Positions 32,845 to 41,825 of a stretch of DNA of 64,000 nt are shown one piece after another (the stretch's first letter is position 1; each line of letters opens with the position of its first letter). This stretch comes from Streptomyces sp. man185 (GTDB lineage: Bacteria > Actinomycetota > Actinomycetes > Streptomycetales > Streptomycetaceae): contig NTHE01000019.1 of NCBI GenBank assembly GCA_002551355.1, positions 52,062-116,061 on the forward strand, read 5' to 3'. The notes under the pieces are model-generated. The model was not told the origin of the DNA. It saw nothing but the letters and a program-made list of their open reading frames with translations, and ran no database searches. Made by a program: the position numbers and the translations under genes.

Positions 32845-33570
32845 CTACCGCACCGACCTCAGCGCCCCGCGCCGCACGGCCTTCTGCTCCTCGTCCGGCG
32901 GCGCGTCCGACCCGTCCGACGCGTCCGGGGCCTCGGCCCTCGTCAGTCCCACCAGCTCCGTGAGCGCGTCGATGCGGAAGTCCGCCGTCTCCACCACGTC
33001 CGGGTGGTCCGCCCACCAGTGCCCGTACGGCCCGCGCCGCAGATGCGCCGTCCGCATCCCCGCCGCCGCGGCCGGGAACAGGTCGTCGGCCGGGTGATCG
33101 CCCACGTACAGCGTCGCTTCCGGGGCCGTGCCCGTCACCTCGGCCACCCGAGCGAAGAACTCCGGGTCCGGCTTGCGTACGCCCCACTCGTCCGAGGTGA
33201 CCACCAGGTCGGCGGGCAGATCCAGCGCCCGCAGCAGCTCCCCGGCCCGGACCGTGCCGTTGCCCGCCACCACGACCCGGACGCCCGCGGCCCGCAGTTC
33301 GCCCAGCGCGGGCCGGACGTCCTGGTAGAGGTCCGACTCGTCGAGGTGTTCTCCGCGCCCGGCGGCGGCCCGCGCGCGATAGGCCTCCTCGACGTCCATG
33401 TCGGGCCGCAGGATCCGCAGCGCGTCCGTGGCCTCGCGGCCCTGGGCGACGGCCGCGCCCACCAGCGCGCCGAGCGTGTGCGGTGGTACGCCGAGCCAGT
33501 TGGCCCAGGACGCCCAGTGCCGGTCGTCGCGTACGAGGGTTTCGCCGATGCCGAGGACGATCGTTTCCAT
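32845..33570 (-). CDS. HAD-superfamily protein lacking the nucleophilic aspartate
   Basis: A 241-residue protein of the haloacid dehalogenase fold. Motif III lysine (WGVRKPDPEFF) and motif IV (LYVGDHPADDLFPA) are intact, and motif II reads VVVAGNGT. Motif I, normally DxDxT or DIGET in this branch, reads Gly7-Ile-Gly-Glu-Thr, so the aspartate that forms the phospho-enzyme is missing. The codon is GGC where GAC would be expected, a single base. It is either a non-catalytic family member or a recent loss-of-function allele. ATG 33568-33570 is preferred to the GTG just before it. It stands alone, divergent from FO synthase. Confidence 0.82.
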   Translation of the reverse strand: METIVLGIGETLVRDDRHWASWANWLGVPPHTLGALVGAAVAQGREATDALRILRPDMDVEEAYRARAAAGRGEHLDESDLYQDVRPALGELRAAGVRVVVAGNGTVRAGELLRALDLPADLVVTSDEWGVRKPDPEFFARVAEVTGTAPEATLYVGDHPADDLFPAAAAGMRTAHLRRGPYGHWWADHPDVVETADFRIDALTELVGLTRAEAPDASDGSDAPPDEEQKAVRRGALRSVR

Positions 33571-33720
33571 CACCGTTCCGACACTAGGCGTGAAGACACC
33601 GCCTGCGGGCTCTCATTCGGGTGAGTCGGCCCGCACGAGTGACCAGGAGCACCCTCGGGCCTGCGCATACAGGCCCCAGGCCCTGGTCCGGTACCCGCGC
33701 CTCGCTCGTATGCTCGGTTC

Positions 33721-36315
33721 ATGACCGATCCCGATCCCGATCCTCAGAGCGGACGCCCCACCTCCAACGCCATGCGGCGCGCGCTCAAACGCGCCCGTGA
33801 CGGTGTCGCCCTCGATGTGACCGAGGCCGCCGTCCTGCTCCAGGCGCGCGGCGACGACCTGAAGGATCTGGCCGCGTCCGCCGCCCGCGTCCGGAACGCG
33901 GGCCTGGAGGCGGCGGGCCGGCCGGGCGTGATCACGTACTCGCGCAAGGTTTTCATCCCGCTCACCCGCCTCTGCCGCGACCGGTGCCACTACTGCACCT
34001 TCGTCACCGTCCCCGGCAAGCTGCGCCGCGCGGGCCACGGGATGTTCCTCTCGCCCGACGAGGTGCTGGCCGTCGCCCGCGAGGGCGCGGCGATGGGGTG
34101 CAAGGAGGCGCTGTTCACGCTCGGCGACCGCCCCGAGGACCGGTGGCCCGAGGCGCGGGAGTGGCTGGAGGCGGAGGGGTACGACGACACCCTCGCGTAC
34201 GTACGCGCCATGGCGATCCGGGTCCTGGAGGAGACGGGTCTGCTGCCCCACCTCAACCCGGGCGTCATGACCTGGACCGATCTCCAGCGCCTGAAGCCCG
34301 TCGCGCCCTCCATGGGGATGATGCTGGAGACGACGGCGACCCGCCTGTGGTCCGAGCCGGGCGGCCCGCACCACGGTTCCCCGGACAAGGAGCCGGCCGT
34401 GCGGCTGCGGGTCCTCGAAGACGCGGGGCGCTCCAACGTGCCGTTCACCACCGGCATCCTGATCGGGATCGGCGAGTCCTACGAGGAGCGCGCCGACTCC
34501 CTCTTCGAGCTGCGGAAGACGGCCCGGGCCTACCACGGCATCCAGGAAGTCATCGTGCAGAACTTCCGCGCCAAGCCGGACACGGCGATGCGCGGGATGC
34601 CCGACGCGGAGCTGGAGGAGCTGGCCGCCGCCATCGCGGTGGCCCGCCACATCCTCGGCCCCTCGGCCCGCATCCAGGCCCCGCCGAACCTGGTGGACGC
34701 CGAGTACGCGCTCCTCATCGGTGCGGGCATCGACGACTGGGGCGGGGTCTCGCCGCTCACCCCCGACCACGTGAACCCGGAACGCCCCTGGCCGCACATC
34801 GACGAACTGGCGGCCAGAACGTCCGAGTCGGGCTTCCAGCTCCGCGAACGCCTCACCATCTACCCCGAGTTCATCCAGCGCGGCGAACCCTGGCTCGACC
34901 CCCGCCTCCTCCCGCACGTCCGCGCCCTGGCCGACCCGGAGACGGGCCTCGCCCGCGAGGACGCGCTGCCCGTCGGCCTGCCCTGGCAGGAGCCGGACGA
35001 GGGGTTCACCTCTTCCGGCCGCACCGACCTCCACACCACCATCGACACCGAGGGCCGCACGGGCGACCGCCGTGACGACTTCGACGAGGTGTACGGGGAC
35101 TGGGAGGCGCTCCGCGAGGCTGCGGCCCCCGGCATGGTCCCGTCCCGCATCGACGCCGACGTACGCCAGGCGCTGAGCCAGGCCGCCGACGACCCGACGA
35201 GGCTCACCGACGACCAGGCGCTCGCCCTGCTCCACGCGGACGGCCCGGCGCTGGACGAGCTGTGCCGGATCGCGGACGCGCTGCGCCGGGACGTGGTCGG
35301 CGACGACGTCACGTACATCGTCACGCGGAACATCAACTTCACCAACGTCTGCTACACCGGCTGCCGCTTCTGCGCCTTCGCCCAGCGTCGCACGGACGCC
35401 GACGCGTACACCCTCTCGCTGGACCAGGTCGGGGACCGGGCGGCCCAGGCGTGGGACGTGGGCGCGGTCGAGGTCTGCATGCAGGGCGGCATCCACCCGG
35501 ACCTGCCCGGCACGGCGTACTTCGACATCGCGCGGGCGGTGAAGGAGCGCGTCCCCGGCATGCATGTGCACGCGTTCTCCCCGATGGAGGTCGTCAACGG
35601 GGCGACCCGCACCGGGATGTCGATCCGCGACTGGCTGACCGCCGCCAAGGAGGCCGGGCTCGACTCGATCCCCGGTACGGCTGCGGAGATCCTGGACGAC
35701 GAGGTCCGCTGGGTCCTCACCAAGGGCAAACTGCCCACGGCCACCTGGCTGGAGGTCATCAAGACCGCACACGAGGTAGGCCTGCGCTCGTCCTCGACGA
35801 TGATGTACGGCCACGTGGACCAGCCCCGCCACTGGCTGGGCCACCTCCGTACGCTCTCCCGACTCCAGCAGGAGACAGGCGGGTTGACGGAGTTCGTCAC
35901 CCTCCCCTTCATCCACACCAACGCCCCGGTCTACCTGGCCGGCATCGCCCGCCCGGGCCCGACGGTCCGCGACAACCGGGCGGTCACCGCCATGGCGCGG
36001 CTGCTCCTGCACCCCCACATCACCAACATCCAGACGAGCTGGGTGAAGCTCGGCACGGAGGGCGCGGCGGAGATGCTCCGCTCGGGCGCGAACGACCTGG
36101 GCGGCACGCTGATGGAGGAGACCATCTCCCGGATGGCGGGGTCGAGTTACGGCTCGTACCGCTCCATCCAGGGCCTGGAGGCCATCGCCGAGCTGGCGGG
36201 CCGCCCGTCCCGTCCCCGTACGACGCTGTACGGCGAGGTCCCGGCCGAGCGGGTCGCGGCGGCCACGGCCTCGGACGGGCACCTGCCGGAACTGCTGCCG
36301 GTGCTGCCCGGCTGA
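33721..36315 (+). CDS. fbiC: FO synthase, bifunctional CofG/CofH (FbiC)
   Basis: An 864-residue radical-SAM enzyme that makes FO, the deazaflavin chromophore of coenzyme F420, from a ribityl-diaminouracil and tyrosine. Two radical-SAM halves are visible. The CofG-like half has CxxxCxxC at Cys85/Cys89/Cys92 (CRDRCHYC). The CofH-like half has Cys544/Cys548/Cys551 (CYTGCRFC). Fusion of both halves in one chain is normal in actinobacteria. ATG 33721 is preceded by GCTCG without a clear ribosome site, but the N-terminus matches the family. F420 made from this product could serve the LLM enzymes at 15307, 17214 and 30086. A hairpin terminator follows. Confidence 0.97.
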   Translation: MTDPDPDPQSGRPTSNAMRRALKRARDGVALDVTEAAVLLQARGDDLKDLAASAARVRNAGLEAAGRPGVITYSRKVFIPLTRLCRDRCHYCTFVTVPGKLRRAGHGMFLSPDEVLAVAREGAAMGCKEALFTLGDRPEDRWPEAREWLEAEGYDDTLAYVRAMAIRVLEETGLLPHLNPGVMTWTDLQRLKPVAPSMGMMLETTATRLWSEPGGPHHGSPDKEPAVRLRVLEDAGRSNVPFTTGILIGIGESYEERADSLFELRKTARAYHGIQEVIVQNFRAKPDTAMRGMPDAELEELAAAIAVARHILGPSARIQAPPNLVDAEYALLIGAGIDDWGGVSPLTPDHVNPERPWPHIDELAARTSESGFQLRERLTIYPEFIQRGEPWLDPRLLPHVRALADPETGLAREDALPVGLPWQEPDEGFTSSGRTDLHTTIDTEGRTGDRRDDFDEVYGDWEALREAAAPGMVPSRIDADVRQALSQAADDPTRLTDDQALALLHADGPALDELCRIADALRRDVVGDDVTYIVTRNINFTNVCYTGCRFCAFAQRRTDADAYTLSLDQVGDRAAQAWDVGAVEVCMQGGIHPDLPGTAYFDIARAVKERVPGMHVHAFSPMEVVNGATRTGMSIRDWLTAAKEAGLDSIPGTAAEILDDEVRWVLTKGKLPTATWLEVIKTAHEVGLRSSSTMMYGHVDQPRHWLGHLRTLSRLQQETGGLTEFVTLPFIHTNAPVYLAGIARPGPTVRDNRAVTAMARLLLHPHITNIQTSWVKLGTEGAAEMLRSGANDLGGTLMEETISRMAGSSYGSYRSIQGLEAIAELAGRPSRPRTTLYGEVPAERVAAATASDGHLPELLPVLPG

Positions 36316-36339
36316 GGGCGGGGGGAGAGCCGGCGCGGG

Positions 36340-36361
36340 GCGGGGCGGGTACCCGCCCCGC
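36340..36361 (+). terminator. Palindromic terminator after fbiC
   Basis: CGGGGCGGGT and its exact inverse ACCCGCCCCG meet without a loop at 36341-36360, with one more pair outside. It lies 25 bases past the fbiC stop. Confidence 0.7.
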
Positions 36362-36436
36362 ACTCCGGCATTCGTGAACGGAACTCGGGCACGCCCTGAC
36401 CGCTCCTCCTGGAGTCGGCATACCGTTACGGGCGTG

Positions 36437-37102
36437 ATGGAGCCCTCGCACCTGGACACGATCCGGCAGTCGTACGACGTCGTCGCCGCCGACTACGCCC
36501 GGTCGGTCAAGGACCCCGCCGGACTGGACCCGCTGTCGCGCGCCGTGCTGGGCGCGTTCGCCGAGCTCGTCATGTCGGCGGACCTCGGGCCGACGGCCGA
36601 TGTGGGCTGCGGACCGGGCAAGGTGACCGCGTACCTGTCCCGGCTCGGCGTTTCCGCCTTCGGGGTCGACCTGTCGCCGCGGATGGTCGGGCTGGCCCGC
36701 GCGGCGTATCCGGGTCTGCGCTTCGACGTCGGTTCGATGTCCGCGCTGGAGGCCGGCGACGGTGAACTCGGCGGCGTTCTGGCGTTCTGCTCCACGCATC
36801 ATCTGCCGCCGGAGTCGCTGCCCGTCGCGTTCGCCGAGTTCCACCGGGCGCTGGCGCCCGGCGGGCACCTGTTGCTCGTCACGCGGGTCGGCGAGGAGGA
36901 GCATGAGCGCCGGACGTACGGCTACGGCGGTGGCGACCCTGCCCCCTTCGACAGCTACCGGTTGCCCGCGGACCGGATCGCCGGGCTGCTGGAACGGACG
37001 GGGTTCGTCCTCACGGGGCGGATGCTGCAGGCACCCGAGGCGGGCGCGAAGCGGCCGGTCGCCGGTTTCCTGGCCCATAAGCCGGAAGGCCGTCGGCCGT
37101 AG
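36437..37102 (+). CDS. SAM-dependent class I methyltransferase
   Basis: A 221-residue methyltransferase with motif I ADVGCGPGKVTAYL at about residue 53, the acidic residue of motif II in FGVDLSPRM, and HRALAPGGHLLLVTRV as motif III. The N-terminal IRQSYDVVAADYARS is the usual helix of UbiE/COQ5-like small-molecule methyltransferases. ATG 36437 fits the family N-terminus; GTG 36434 is one codon earlier. It stands between fbiC and the NLP gene, separated from fbiC by a terminator. The acceptor is unknown. Confidence 0.88.
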   Translation: MEPSHLDTIRQSYDVVAADYARSVKDPAGLDPLSRAVLGAFAELVMSADLGPTADVGCGPGKVTAYLSRLGVSAFGVDLSPRMVGLARAAYPGLRFDVGSMSALEAGDGELGGVLAFCSTHHLPPESLPVAFAEFHRALAPGGHLLLVTRVGEEEHERRTYGYGGGDPAPFDSYRLPADRIAGLLERTGFVLTGRMLQAPEAGAKRPVAGFLAHKPEGRRP

Positions 37103-37252
37103 CCCGCCCCGGGGAGGGCCACTGCCGATTCCCTCGCCGTCTTCCTCTGCCGATTCCTCTGGAGCGGACTCCGTTTCGCTCTGTCATGCTCCGGGCAACT
37201 CAAGCGGGATGCCACCCCACCGTCCCGTGCTGACGAGTCAGGAGCGCCACCT

Positions 37253-38110
37253 GTGCGAAAGCAGTTGATTCCATCATCCGCCCCGAGCGGCCGGGGCGAG
37301 AGCCCTGTCGGTGCCGGTGTGCCGTTCTCGGCCGGCAGGAGCCGCAGCGCCCGGACCGCCGCCGTGCTCGCCGCCGCCGGTCTCCTCGTGCTGGGCACCG
37401 CATCCGCCGCCCACGCCGACCCGCCCGGCAACCTCCCTCAGAACGCCGGGAGTTACGAGCAGACTTTCTCGCCCGCTTTCGACTACGACGGCGACGGCTG
37501 CTACGCCACCCCCGCCATCGGCCCGGACGGCACGCTCGCGCCCGGCCTGAAGACGAGCGGCGCGATCAACGGCAGTTGCCGGGACCGGTGGGACCTGGAC
37601 AACTCCCAGACGTACGCCCGCTCGAAGTGCAACAACGGCTGGTGCGGCATCGTCTACGCGAGCTATTTCGAGAAGGACCAGGCCGTCCACGGCAGCGGAC
37701 TCGGCGGCCACCGGCACGACTTCGAGCATGTGATCTCCTGGGTCAACCAAGGGTCCAACCAGGTGGACTACGTCTCCACGACGCAGCACAGCACCGTCAA
37801 GACCTACCCGCGCTCGCAGGTGCGGTTCGACGGTTCGCACCCCAAGGCCGTGTACCACAAGGACGGTCCGAGCACGCACTTCTTCCGCCTCGCCAACGGC
37901 AACGACGAGCCGCCGGAGAACCACTACGGCAACTGGCGCTACCCGCCGGTCGTCGACTGGAACGGCTTCCCCAGCACGGAGTTGCGCGACAAGCTCATGA
38001 ACGCCGACTTCGGGTCCGCGACCATCAAGGTCACCGACAAGGACGACCGCTTCCGCAACCTCCTCAACAACTCCAAGCCCGCCGGGATCCCCTTCGACCC
38101 CTGGGCCTGA
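37253..38110 (+). CDS. Secreted NPP1/Nep1-like (NLP) protein
   Basis: A 285-residue exported protein of the necrosis-inducing NPP1 family. An N-terminal region of about 30 residues precedes a Sec signal peptide (TAAVLAAAGLLVLGTASAAHA). The family heptapeptide GHRHDWE appears as Gly152-HRHDF-Glu158, with phenylalanine for tryptophan; its histidine and acidic residues bind the divalent metal in toxic NLPs. The aspartate-rich FDYDGDGCY and paired cysteines in SKCNNGWCGIVY are also typical. In plant pathogens NLPs disrupt dicot membranes through sphingolipids; many saprophyte homologues are not toxic. GTG 37253 has AGGAGC at 37230-37235. Together with two pectate lyases it suggests contact with plant tissue. 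Confidence 0.9.
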   Translation: MRKQLIPSSAPSGRGESPVGAGVPFSAGRSRSARTAAVLAAAGLLVLGTASAAHADPPGNLPQNAGSYEQTFSPAFDYDGDGCYATPAIGPDGTLAPGLKTSGAINGSCRDRWDLDNSQTYARSKCNNGWCGIVYASYFEKDQAVHGSGLGGHRHDFEHVISWVNQGSNQVDYVSTTQHSTVKTYPRSQVRFDGSHPKAVYHKDGPSTHFFRLANGNDEPPENHYGNWRYPPVVDWNGFPSTELRDKLMNADFGSATIKVTDKDDRFRNLLNNSKPAGIPFDPWA

Positions 38111-38134
38111 AGGGCGGCGAGGTCCATCACGCCG

Positions 38135-39130
38135 TCAGGCGGTCGGGAAGGCCCGCCGGTAGTCGCTCGGCGACACCCCGATCTGCTTGACGAAGTGGTG
38201 GCGGAGGTTGTTCGCGGTGCCGAGGCCGCTCAGCTCCCCGATCCTCGAGACCGGCAGATCCGTAGACTCCAGCAGGCTCTGGGCCCGGCGCAGCCGCTGG
38301 TCGAGCAGCCATTGCAGCGGAGTCGCCCCGGTCGCCGCCTGGAGCCGCCGGTAGAGGGTGCGCGGGCTCATCGCGGCCTGTCGGGCCAGGTCCTCGACCG
38401 TCAGCGGCTGGTCGAGGCGGGCCCGGGCCCAGTCGAGCACGGGCGCGAGGCCTCTGTCGTCCGTGGCGGGCATCGGCTGGTCGATGAACTGCGCCTGGCC
38501 GCCCGGACGGTGGGCCGGGACCACCATGCGGCGCGCCAGTTGGTTGGCCACGTGTCCGCCGAGGTCGCGGCGTACGAGGTGGAGGCAGAGGTCGAGTCCG
38601 GCGGTCAGCCCGGCGCTGGTGAGGACGTCGCCGTCGTCCACGTACAGCACCGAGTCGTCGACCCGCACCTTCGGGTAGCGGTCGGCCAGTTGGGCCGTGT
38701 GCATCCAGTGGGCGGCGGCGCGGCGGCCGTCGAGGATGCCCGCCTCGGCGAGGGCGAAGGCTCCCGTGCACAGGGAGACCATCCGGGCGCCGGCGTCATG
38801 GGCGAGGCGCAGAGCCGCGATCAGCTCGGGGTCCAGCGGCCGCCCCTCGTCGACGCAGGCGTCGGGCACCGAGGGCACGATGACCGTGTCCGCACCGGCG
38901 AGGTCCGCGAGGCCGTGACGGGTGCGCAGGGACAGCACGGCGCCGTTCGCGGGAGCGCCCGGGGCATGGCCGGGCTCCCGCGTGCCGCACAGCCGCAGGT
39001 CGTACCAGGGGTCCGCCAGATCGGGCTGCGGCTTCCCGAAAACCGTGCACGGGATGCTCAGTTCGTACAGGTCCCAGGAAGGGACATCGATCTCCTCGGT
39101 CACGACCACGGCGACAGAACCAGCGCTCAT
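38135..39130 (-). CDS. GlxA-family AraC-type regulator with DJ-1/PfpI domain
   Basis: A 331-residue transcription factor. The N-terminal DJ-1/PfpI (class I amidotransferase-like) domain covers about residues 5-190, with the nucleophile-elbow cysteine in VSLCTGAFALAEAG. The C-terminal AraC domain at about residues 230-325 has two helix-turn-helix units (VEDLARQAAMSPRTLYRRL and ISRIGELSGLGTANNLRHHF-like). It is divergent from the imine-reductase-like gene at 39266 and probably regulates it. The 135-base gap holds a GTGGT-n7-ACCAC inverted repeat at 39157-39173 as a candidate site. Confidence 0.92.
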   Translation of the reverse strand: MSAGSVAVVVTEEIDVPSWDLYELSIPCTVFGKPQPDLADPWYDLRLCGTREPGHAPGAPANGAVLSLRTRHGLADLAGADTVIVPSVPDACVDEGRPLDPELIAALRLAHDAGARMVSLCTGAFALAEAGILDGRRAAAHWMHTAQLADRYPKVRVDDSVLYVDDGDVLTSAGLTAGLDLCLHLVRRDLGGHVANQLARRMVVPAHRPGGQAQFIDQPMPATDDRGLAPVLDWARARLDQPLTVEDLARQAAMSPRTLYRRLQAATGATPLQWLLDQRLRRAQSLLESTDLPVSRIGELSGLGTANNLRHHFVKQIGVSPSDYRRAFPTA

Positions 39131-39265
39131 GCGGGTCAGCGTATGGCAGGAATTTGGTGGTCGCCGTCACCACTGTCACTTCTCCCGCCCTTCCCGTGCT
39201 GCGAGCGTGGTGCGTACGTGATCAACCGGCCCAGGCGTGGGCGGACGGACAGGAGTTGTCGAGAC

Positions 39266-40150
39266 ATGGGTACCGAGCGTTCGGCCGTGACGGTCATCGG
39301 ACTGGGGCAGATGGGATCGGCGCTGGCCGCGACCTTGCTGGAGCGGGGTCACCCGACCACCGTGTGGAACCGTTCGGCGCACCGGGCGCAGCCGCTGGTC
39401 GAGCGAGGCGCCCGGCGGGCGGCGACACCCGAGGAGGCCGTCGCGGCGAGTTCGCTGATCATCGTGTGCGTACTGGACTACGACGCGTTGCACGCCACCC
39501 TCGACCCCGTCGCGGTCTCCCTGAAGGGCAAGTCCCTGGTCAACCTCACCTCCGGCTCCCCGGAGCAGGCCCAGGAGGTCGAGGCATGGGCGCGCTCGCA
39601 CGCCGCCGACTATCTCGACGGCGCGATCATGACCACTCCGCCGGGCGTCGGCAGCCCCGAGATGATGTTCCTCTACAGCGGGTCGGGAACCGTCTTCGAG
39701 ACCCACCGCCCGACCCTGGCGGCCCTCGGCGACCCCCTGCACCTGGGCGCCGAGCCGGGGCTGGCCTCCCTCTACGACGCCGCGCTGCTCGGCCTGATGT
39801 GGTCCACCATGACCGGCTGGCTGCACGGCACCGCCCTCGTCGGCGCGGAGAAGACCGAGGCCACGGCCTTCACCCCGGTCGCGATCCGCTGGCTGAGTGC
39901 CGTGACCGGGTTCCTGACCACGTACGCCGCCCAGGTCGACGCGGGCCGCTACCCGGGCGACGACGCCACCGTCGACGTACAGATCGCGGCCATCGATCAC
40001 CTCCTGCACGCCGCGGCGGCCCGGGGCATCGACAACGCCCTGCCCGAACTCCTCAAGGCCACCATGGAACGCACCCGGGACGCGGGCCACGGCTCCGACA
40101 GCTACGCGAGCGTCATCGAGGTCCTGCGGAAGGGGGCGTCCACCGCATGA
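39266..40150 (+). CDS. NAD(P)-dependent oxidoreductase, imine reductase-like
   Basis: A 294-residue protein of the beta-hydroxyacid dehydrogenase/6-phosphogluconate dehydrogenase superfamily. Nucleotide-binding GLGQMGSALAATLL is at the N-terminus, with an arginine in WNRSAHRAQP that suggests NADPH. The long inter-domain helix and C-terminal region (GLMWSTMTGWLHGTALVGAE) resemble bacterial imine reductases, and the catalytic lysine of hydroxyacid dehydrogenases is not visible at its usual place. ATG 39266 has CAGGAG at 39250-39255. The stop overlaps the ATG of the next gene. Confidence 0.88.
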   Translation: MGTERSAVTVIGLGQMGSALAATLLERGHPTTVWNRSAHRAQPLVERGARRAATPEEAVAASSLIIVCVLDYDALHATLDPVAVSLKGKSLVNLTSGSPEQAQEVEAWARSHAADYLDGAIMTTPPGVGSPEMMFLYSGSGTVFETHRPTLAALGDPLHLGAEPGLASLYDAALLGLMWSTMTGWLHGTALVGAEKTEATAFTPVAIRWLSAVTGFLTTYAAQVDAGRYPGDDATVDVQIAAIDHLLHAAAARGIDNALPELLKATMERTRDAGHGSDSYASVIEVLRKGASTA

Positions 40151-40782
40151 CCGTGATCCCGCCCGCGCCCGCCGCACCCCCTTCCGCCCCTCCGGCTCAC
40201 GCCCCGCGATGGACGGAACTGCTGGCCACCGCCACCGACGACAGCCTGGCCGCCCTCGGGGAGGCGGCCGGGCAGGACTGGTCGCGCCCCGCCCACGGCC
40301 TCGACTGGACCTGCCGCCGGACCCTGGACCACCTCGCCCTCGGCCTGACCGGTTATGCGGGCCTGCTCATCGCCCGCCCCGCCGACCGCTACATCACGCT
40401 CTTCGCCTCCCTCGACCCCCAGGCGCCCATCTCCGACTGCCTGGACGGTCTCCGTATCGCCTCGGCTTTCGTCACCTCCACCGTCCGCGACACGGCGCCG
40501 GACGTACGGGCGTGGCACCCGTGGGGCTCCTCCGACGCCACCGGATTCGCCGCCATGGCGATCACCGAACTGACGCTCCACACCTACGACATCACCCGGG
40601 CGTTCGGCCTCCCGTGGGCCCCGCCCGACGTCACCGCTGCCGCCGTCCTGGCCCGCCTCTTCCCCGACGCACCTCCCGGGCGCCGCCCGTCGGACACGCT
40701 GCTGTGGTGCACGGGTCGCGCCACGCTTCCCGGGCTGCCCCGGCGTGCGGAGTGGCAGTGGGACGGCACGGTGCGGCGCTGA
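40147..40782 (+). CDS. DinB-fold protein, maleylpyruvate isomerase/mycothiol-dependent type
   Basis: A 211-residue four-helix-bundle protein. The metal-ligand histidine of the DinB/MDMPI N-terminal domain is seen in RTLDHLALGLTGYAGLL, and the later pair in ELTLHTYDITRAFG, spaced as in mycothiol-dependent isomerases and transferases. It begins inside the stop of the oxidoreductase (ATGA), so the two are coupled and probably serve one reaction sequence under the GlxA-type regulator. Mycothiol is the actinobacterial thiol, so a mycothiol-dependent transfer or isomerisation is plausible. Confidence 0.8.
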   Translation: MTVIPPAPAAPPSAPPAHAPRWTELLATATDDSLAALGEAAGQDWSRPAHGLDWTCRRTLDHLALGLTGYAGLLIARPADRYITLFASLDPQAPISDCLDGLRIASAFVTSTVRDTAPDVRAWHPWGSSDATGFAAMAITELTLHTYDITRAFGLPWAPPDVTAAAVLARLFPDAPPGRRPSDTLLWCTGRATLPGLPRRAEWQWDGTVRR

Positions 40783-40788
40783 CATCTC

Positions 40789-40826
40789 TTGACTGTCGAT
40801 AGCTATCGATCGAAATTCGATAGATG
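40789..40826 (+). promoter_or_regulatory. Leaderless promoter with overlapping ATCGAT palindromes
   Basis: TTGACT at 40789-40794 is a clear -35. TCGATAGCTATCGA at 40796-40809 is a perfect palindrome, and CTATCGA at 40803-40809 also pairs with TCGATAG at 40817-40823 across seven bases. The gene's ATG follows at 40824. With a normal 17-base spacing the -10 falls at about 40812 and transcription would begin at or beside the ATG, so the mRNA is probably leaderless. The palindromes cover the promoter and suit repression by the XRE protein of the same pair. Confidence 0.65.
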
Positions 40827-41321
40827 CATCGTCTCCTGGTGGGCATCCTCCGTATCGGTATCGCGGCAGCGGTATTCCTCGGCCTCTTCGCCCAGGCCGT
40901 CGTCATCCCGACGACAGCGGCCGACGAGGTGGACCTCTTCCCGCCGTACGAGCCCTACGCCCTGCCCCACATCACCGCGTCGCTCCTCGGCGTGGCCTGC
41001 GTGCAGGTCGCCCTCGGCGCGATCTGGATGCTGCTCTCCATGGTTGAGCGCGACGCCATCTTCACGCGCTCCGCCTTCCGTTGGGTCGACACCGTCACCG
41101 GCGCGGCCGTGGGGGCGACCGTGATCGCCCTGGTGGCGGCGGTGCACCTGACCTTCGACACCGTTCCGTCGCCCGACGACGGCATGAACGCCGAGGGCGG
41201 GCTGCTCGCCGCCCTGGCGTGCGTGGCGGTGGGAGCGGCGTTCTCCATGCTCATGGTCATCATGCGCACGCTGCTCGGCAGGGCGATGGACATGCGGTCA
41301 GAGCTCGCCGAGGTCATCTGA
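40824..41321 (+). CDS. DUF2975-family membrane protein
   Basis: A 165-residue protein with four membrane helices: IGIAAAVFLGLFAQAVVI, ITASLLGVACVQVALGAIWML, a helix around GAAVGATVIALVAAVHL, and LAALACVAVGAAFSMLMVIM. The block FTRSAFRWVD between helices two and three is the DUF2975 signature. These proteins are nearly always paired with a YozG-like XRE regulator, as here, with overlapping stop and start (TGATG). Function is unknown; a membrane-associated anti-regulator or stress role has been suggested only by pairing. Confidence 0.85.
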   Translation: MHRLLVGILRIGIAAAVFLGLFAQAVVIPTTAADEVDLFPPYEPYALPHITASLLGVACVQVALGAIWMLLSMVERDAIFTRSAFRWVDTVTGAAVGATVIALVAAVHLTFDTVPSPDDGMNAEGGLLAALACVAVGAAFSMLMVIMRTLLGRAMDMRSELAEVI

Positions 41322-41530
41322 TGGCGATCGTGGTCGAGATCGACGTACTGCTCGCCGAACGGCGCATGTCGATCGGCGATTTCGCGTCCGCCGTCGGCAT
41401 CACGCCCGCCCATGTCGCCGTGCTCAAGAACGGCCGGGCGAAGGCGGTGCGGTTCGCGACGCTGGAGGCGATCTGCCGCGTACTGGAATGCCAGCCGGGG
41501 GATGTGCTGCGGTACGTCCCCGACGAGTGA
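41321..41530 (+). CDS. YozG-like XRE-family small regulator
   Basis: A 69-residue Cro/C1-type helix-turn-helix protein, essentially just the DNA-binding domain: LLAERRMSIGDFASAVGITPAHVAVLKNGRAKAVRFATLEAICRVLECQPGDVL. The family phrase NGRAKAVRF is characteristic of the YozG group. Its ATG shares a base with the stop of the DUF2975 gene. It probably represses its own operon through the palindromes at 40796-40823. Confidence 0.9.
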   Translation: MAIVVEIDVLLAERRMSIGDFASAVGITPAHVAVLKNGRAKAVRFATLEAICRVLECQPGDVLRYVPDE

Positions 41531-41825
41531 CCGCACCTCGGGGCCACCGCCCCCAGGGTCAGCCCGGTGCGGCAACGGCGTAGGTGACCGGTGACCGGTG
41601 ACGGGCGTGATCAGTGAATGACGCCGTTCTCGTGGAGCATGACCAGTAGCAGGCCCATGAGCATGGCGACGTCCACAACAAGGTTGGACGGGACTTCGAA
41701 CGAGATGCGCCCACGTCTTCGCCCAGCCCCGCCGTCTGCCCTCGCTTGAACGGGAACGGCACCAGGCCACAGGGGATTTGAGCGCGACGACCGCGTCGGC
41801 CGACGGGAGCGCGGGCCCCTTGCCG

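Noticed and set aside
41611..41720. A leftward reading frame ending in ISFEVPSNLVVDVAMLMGLL and a further 13 residues before a stop at 41611
   Set aside because: The last 30 codons look like a membrane helix, but there is no start codon with a ribosome site near it and the upstream part of the frame is antisense to the LuxR regulator. It may be a gene remnant; the evidence is too thin to list it as a feature.
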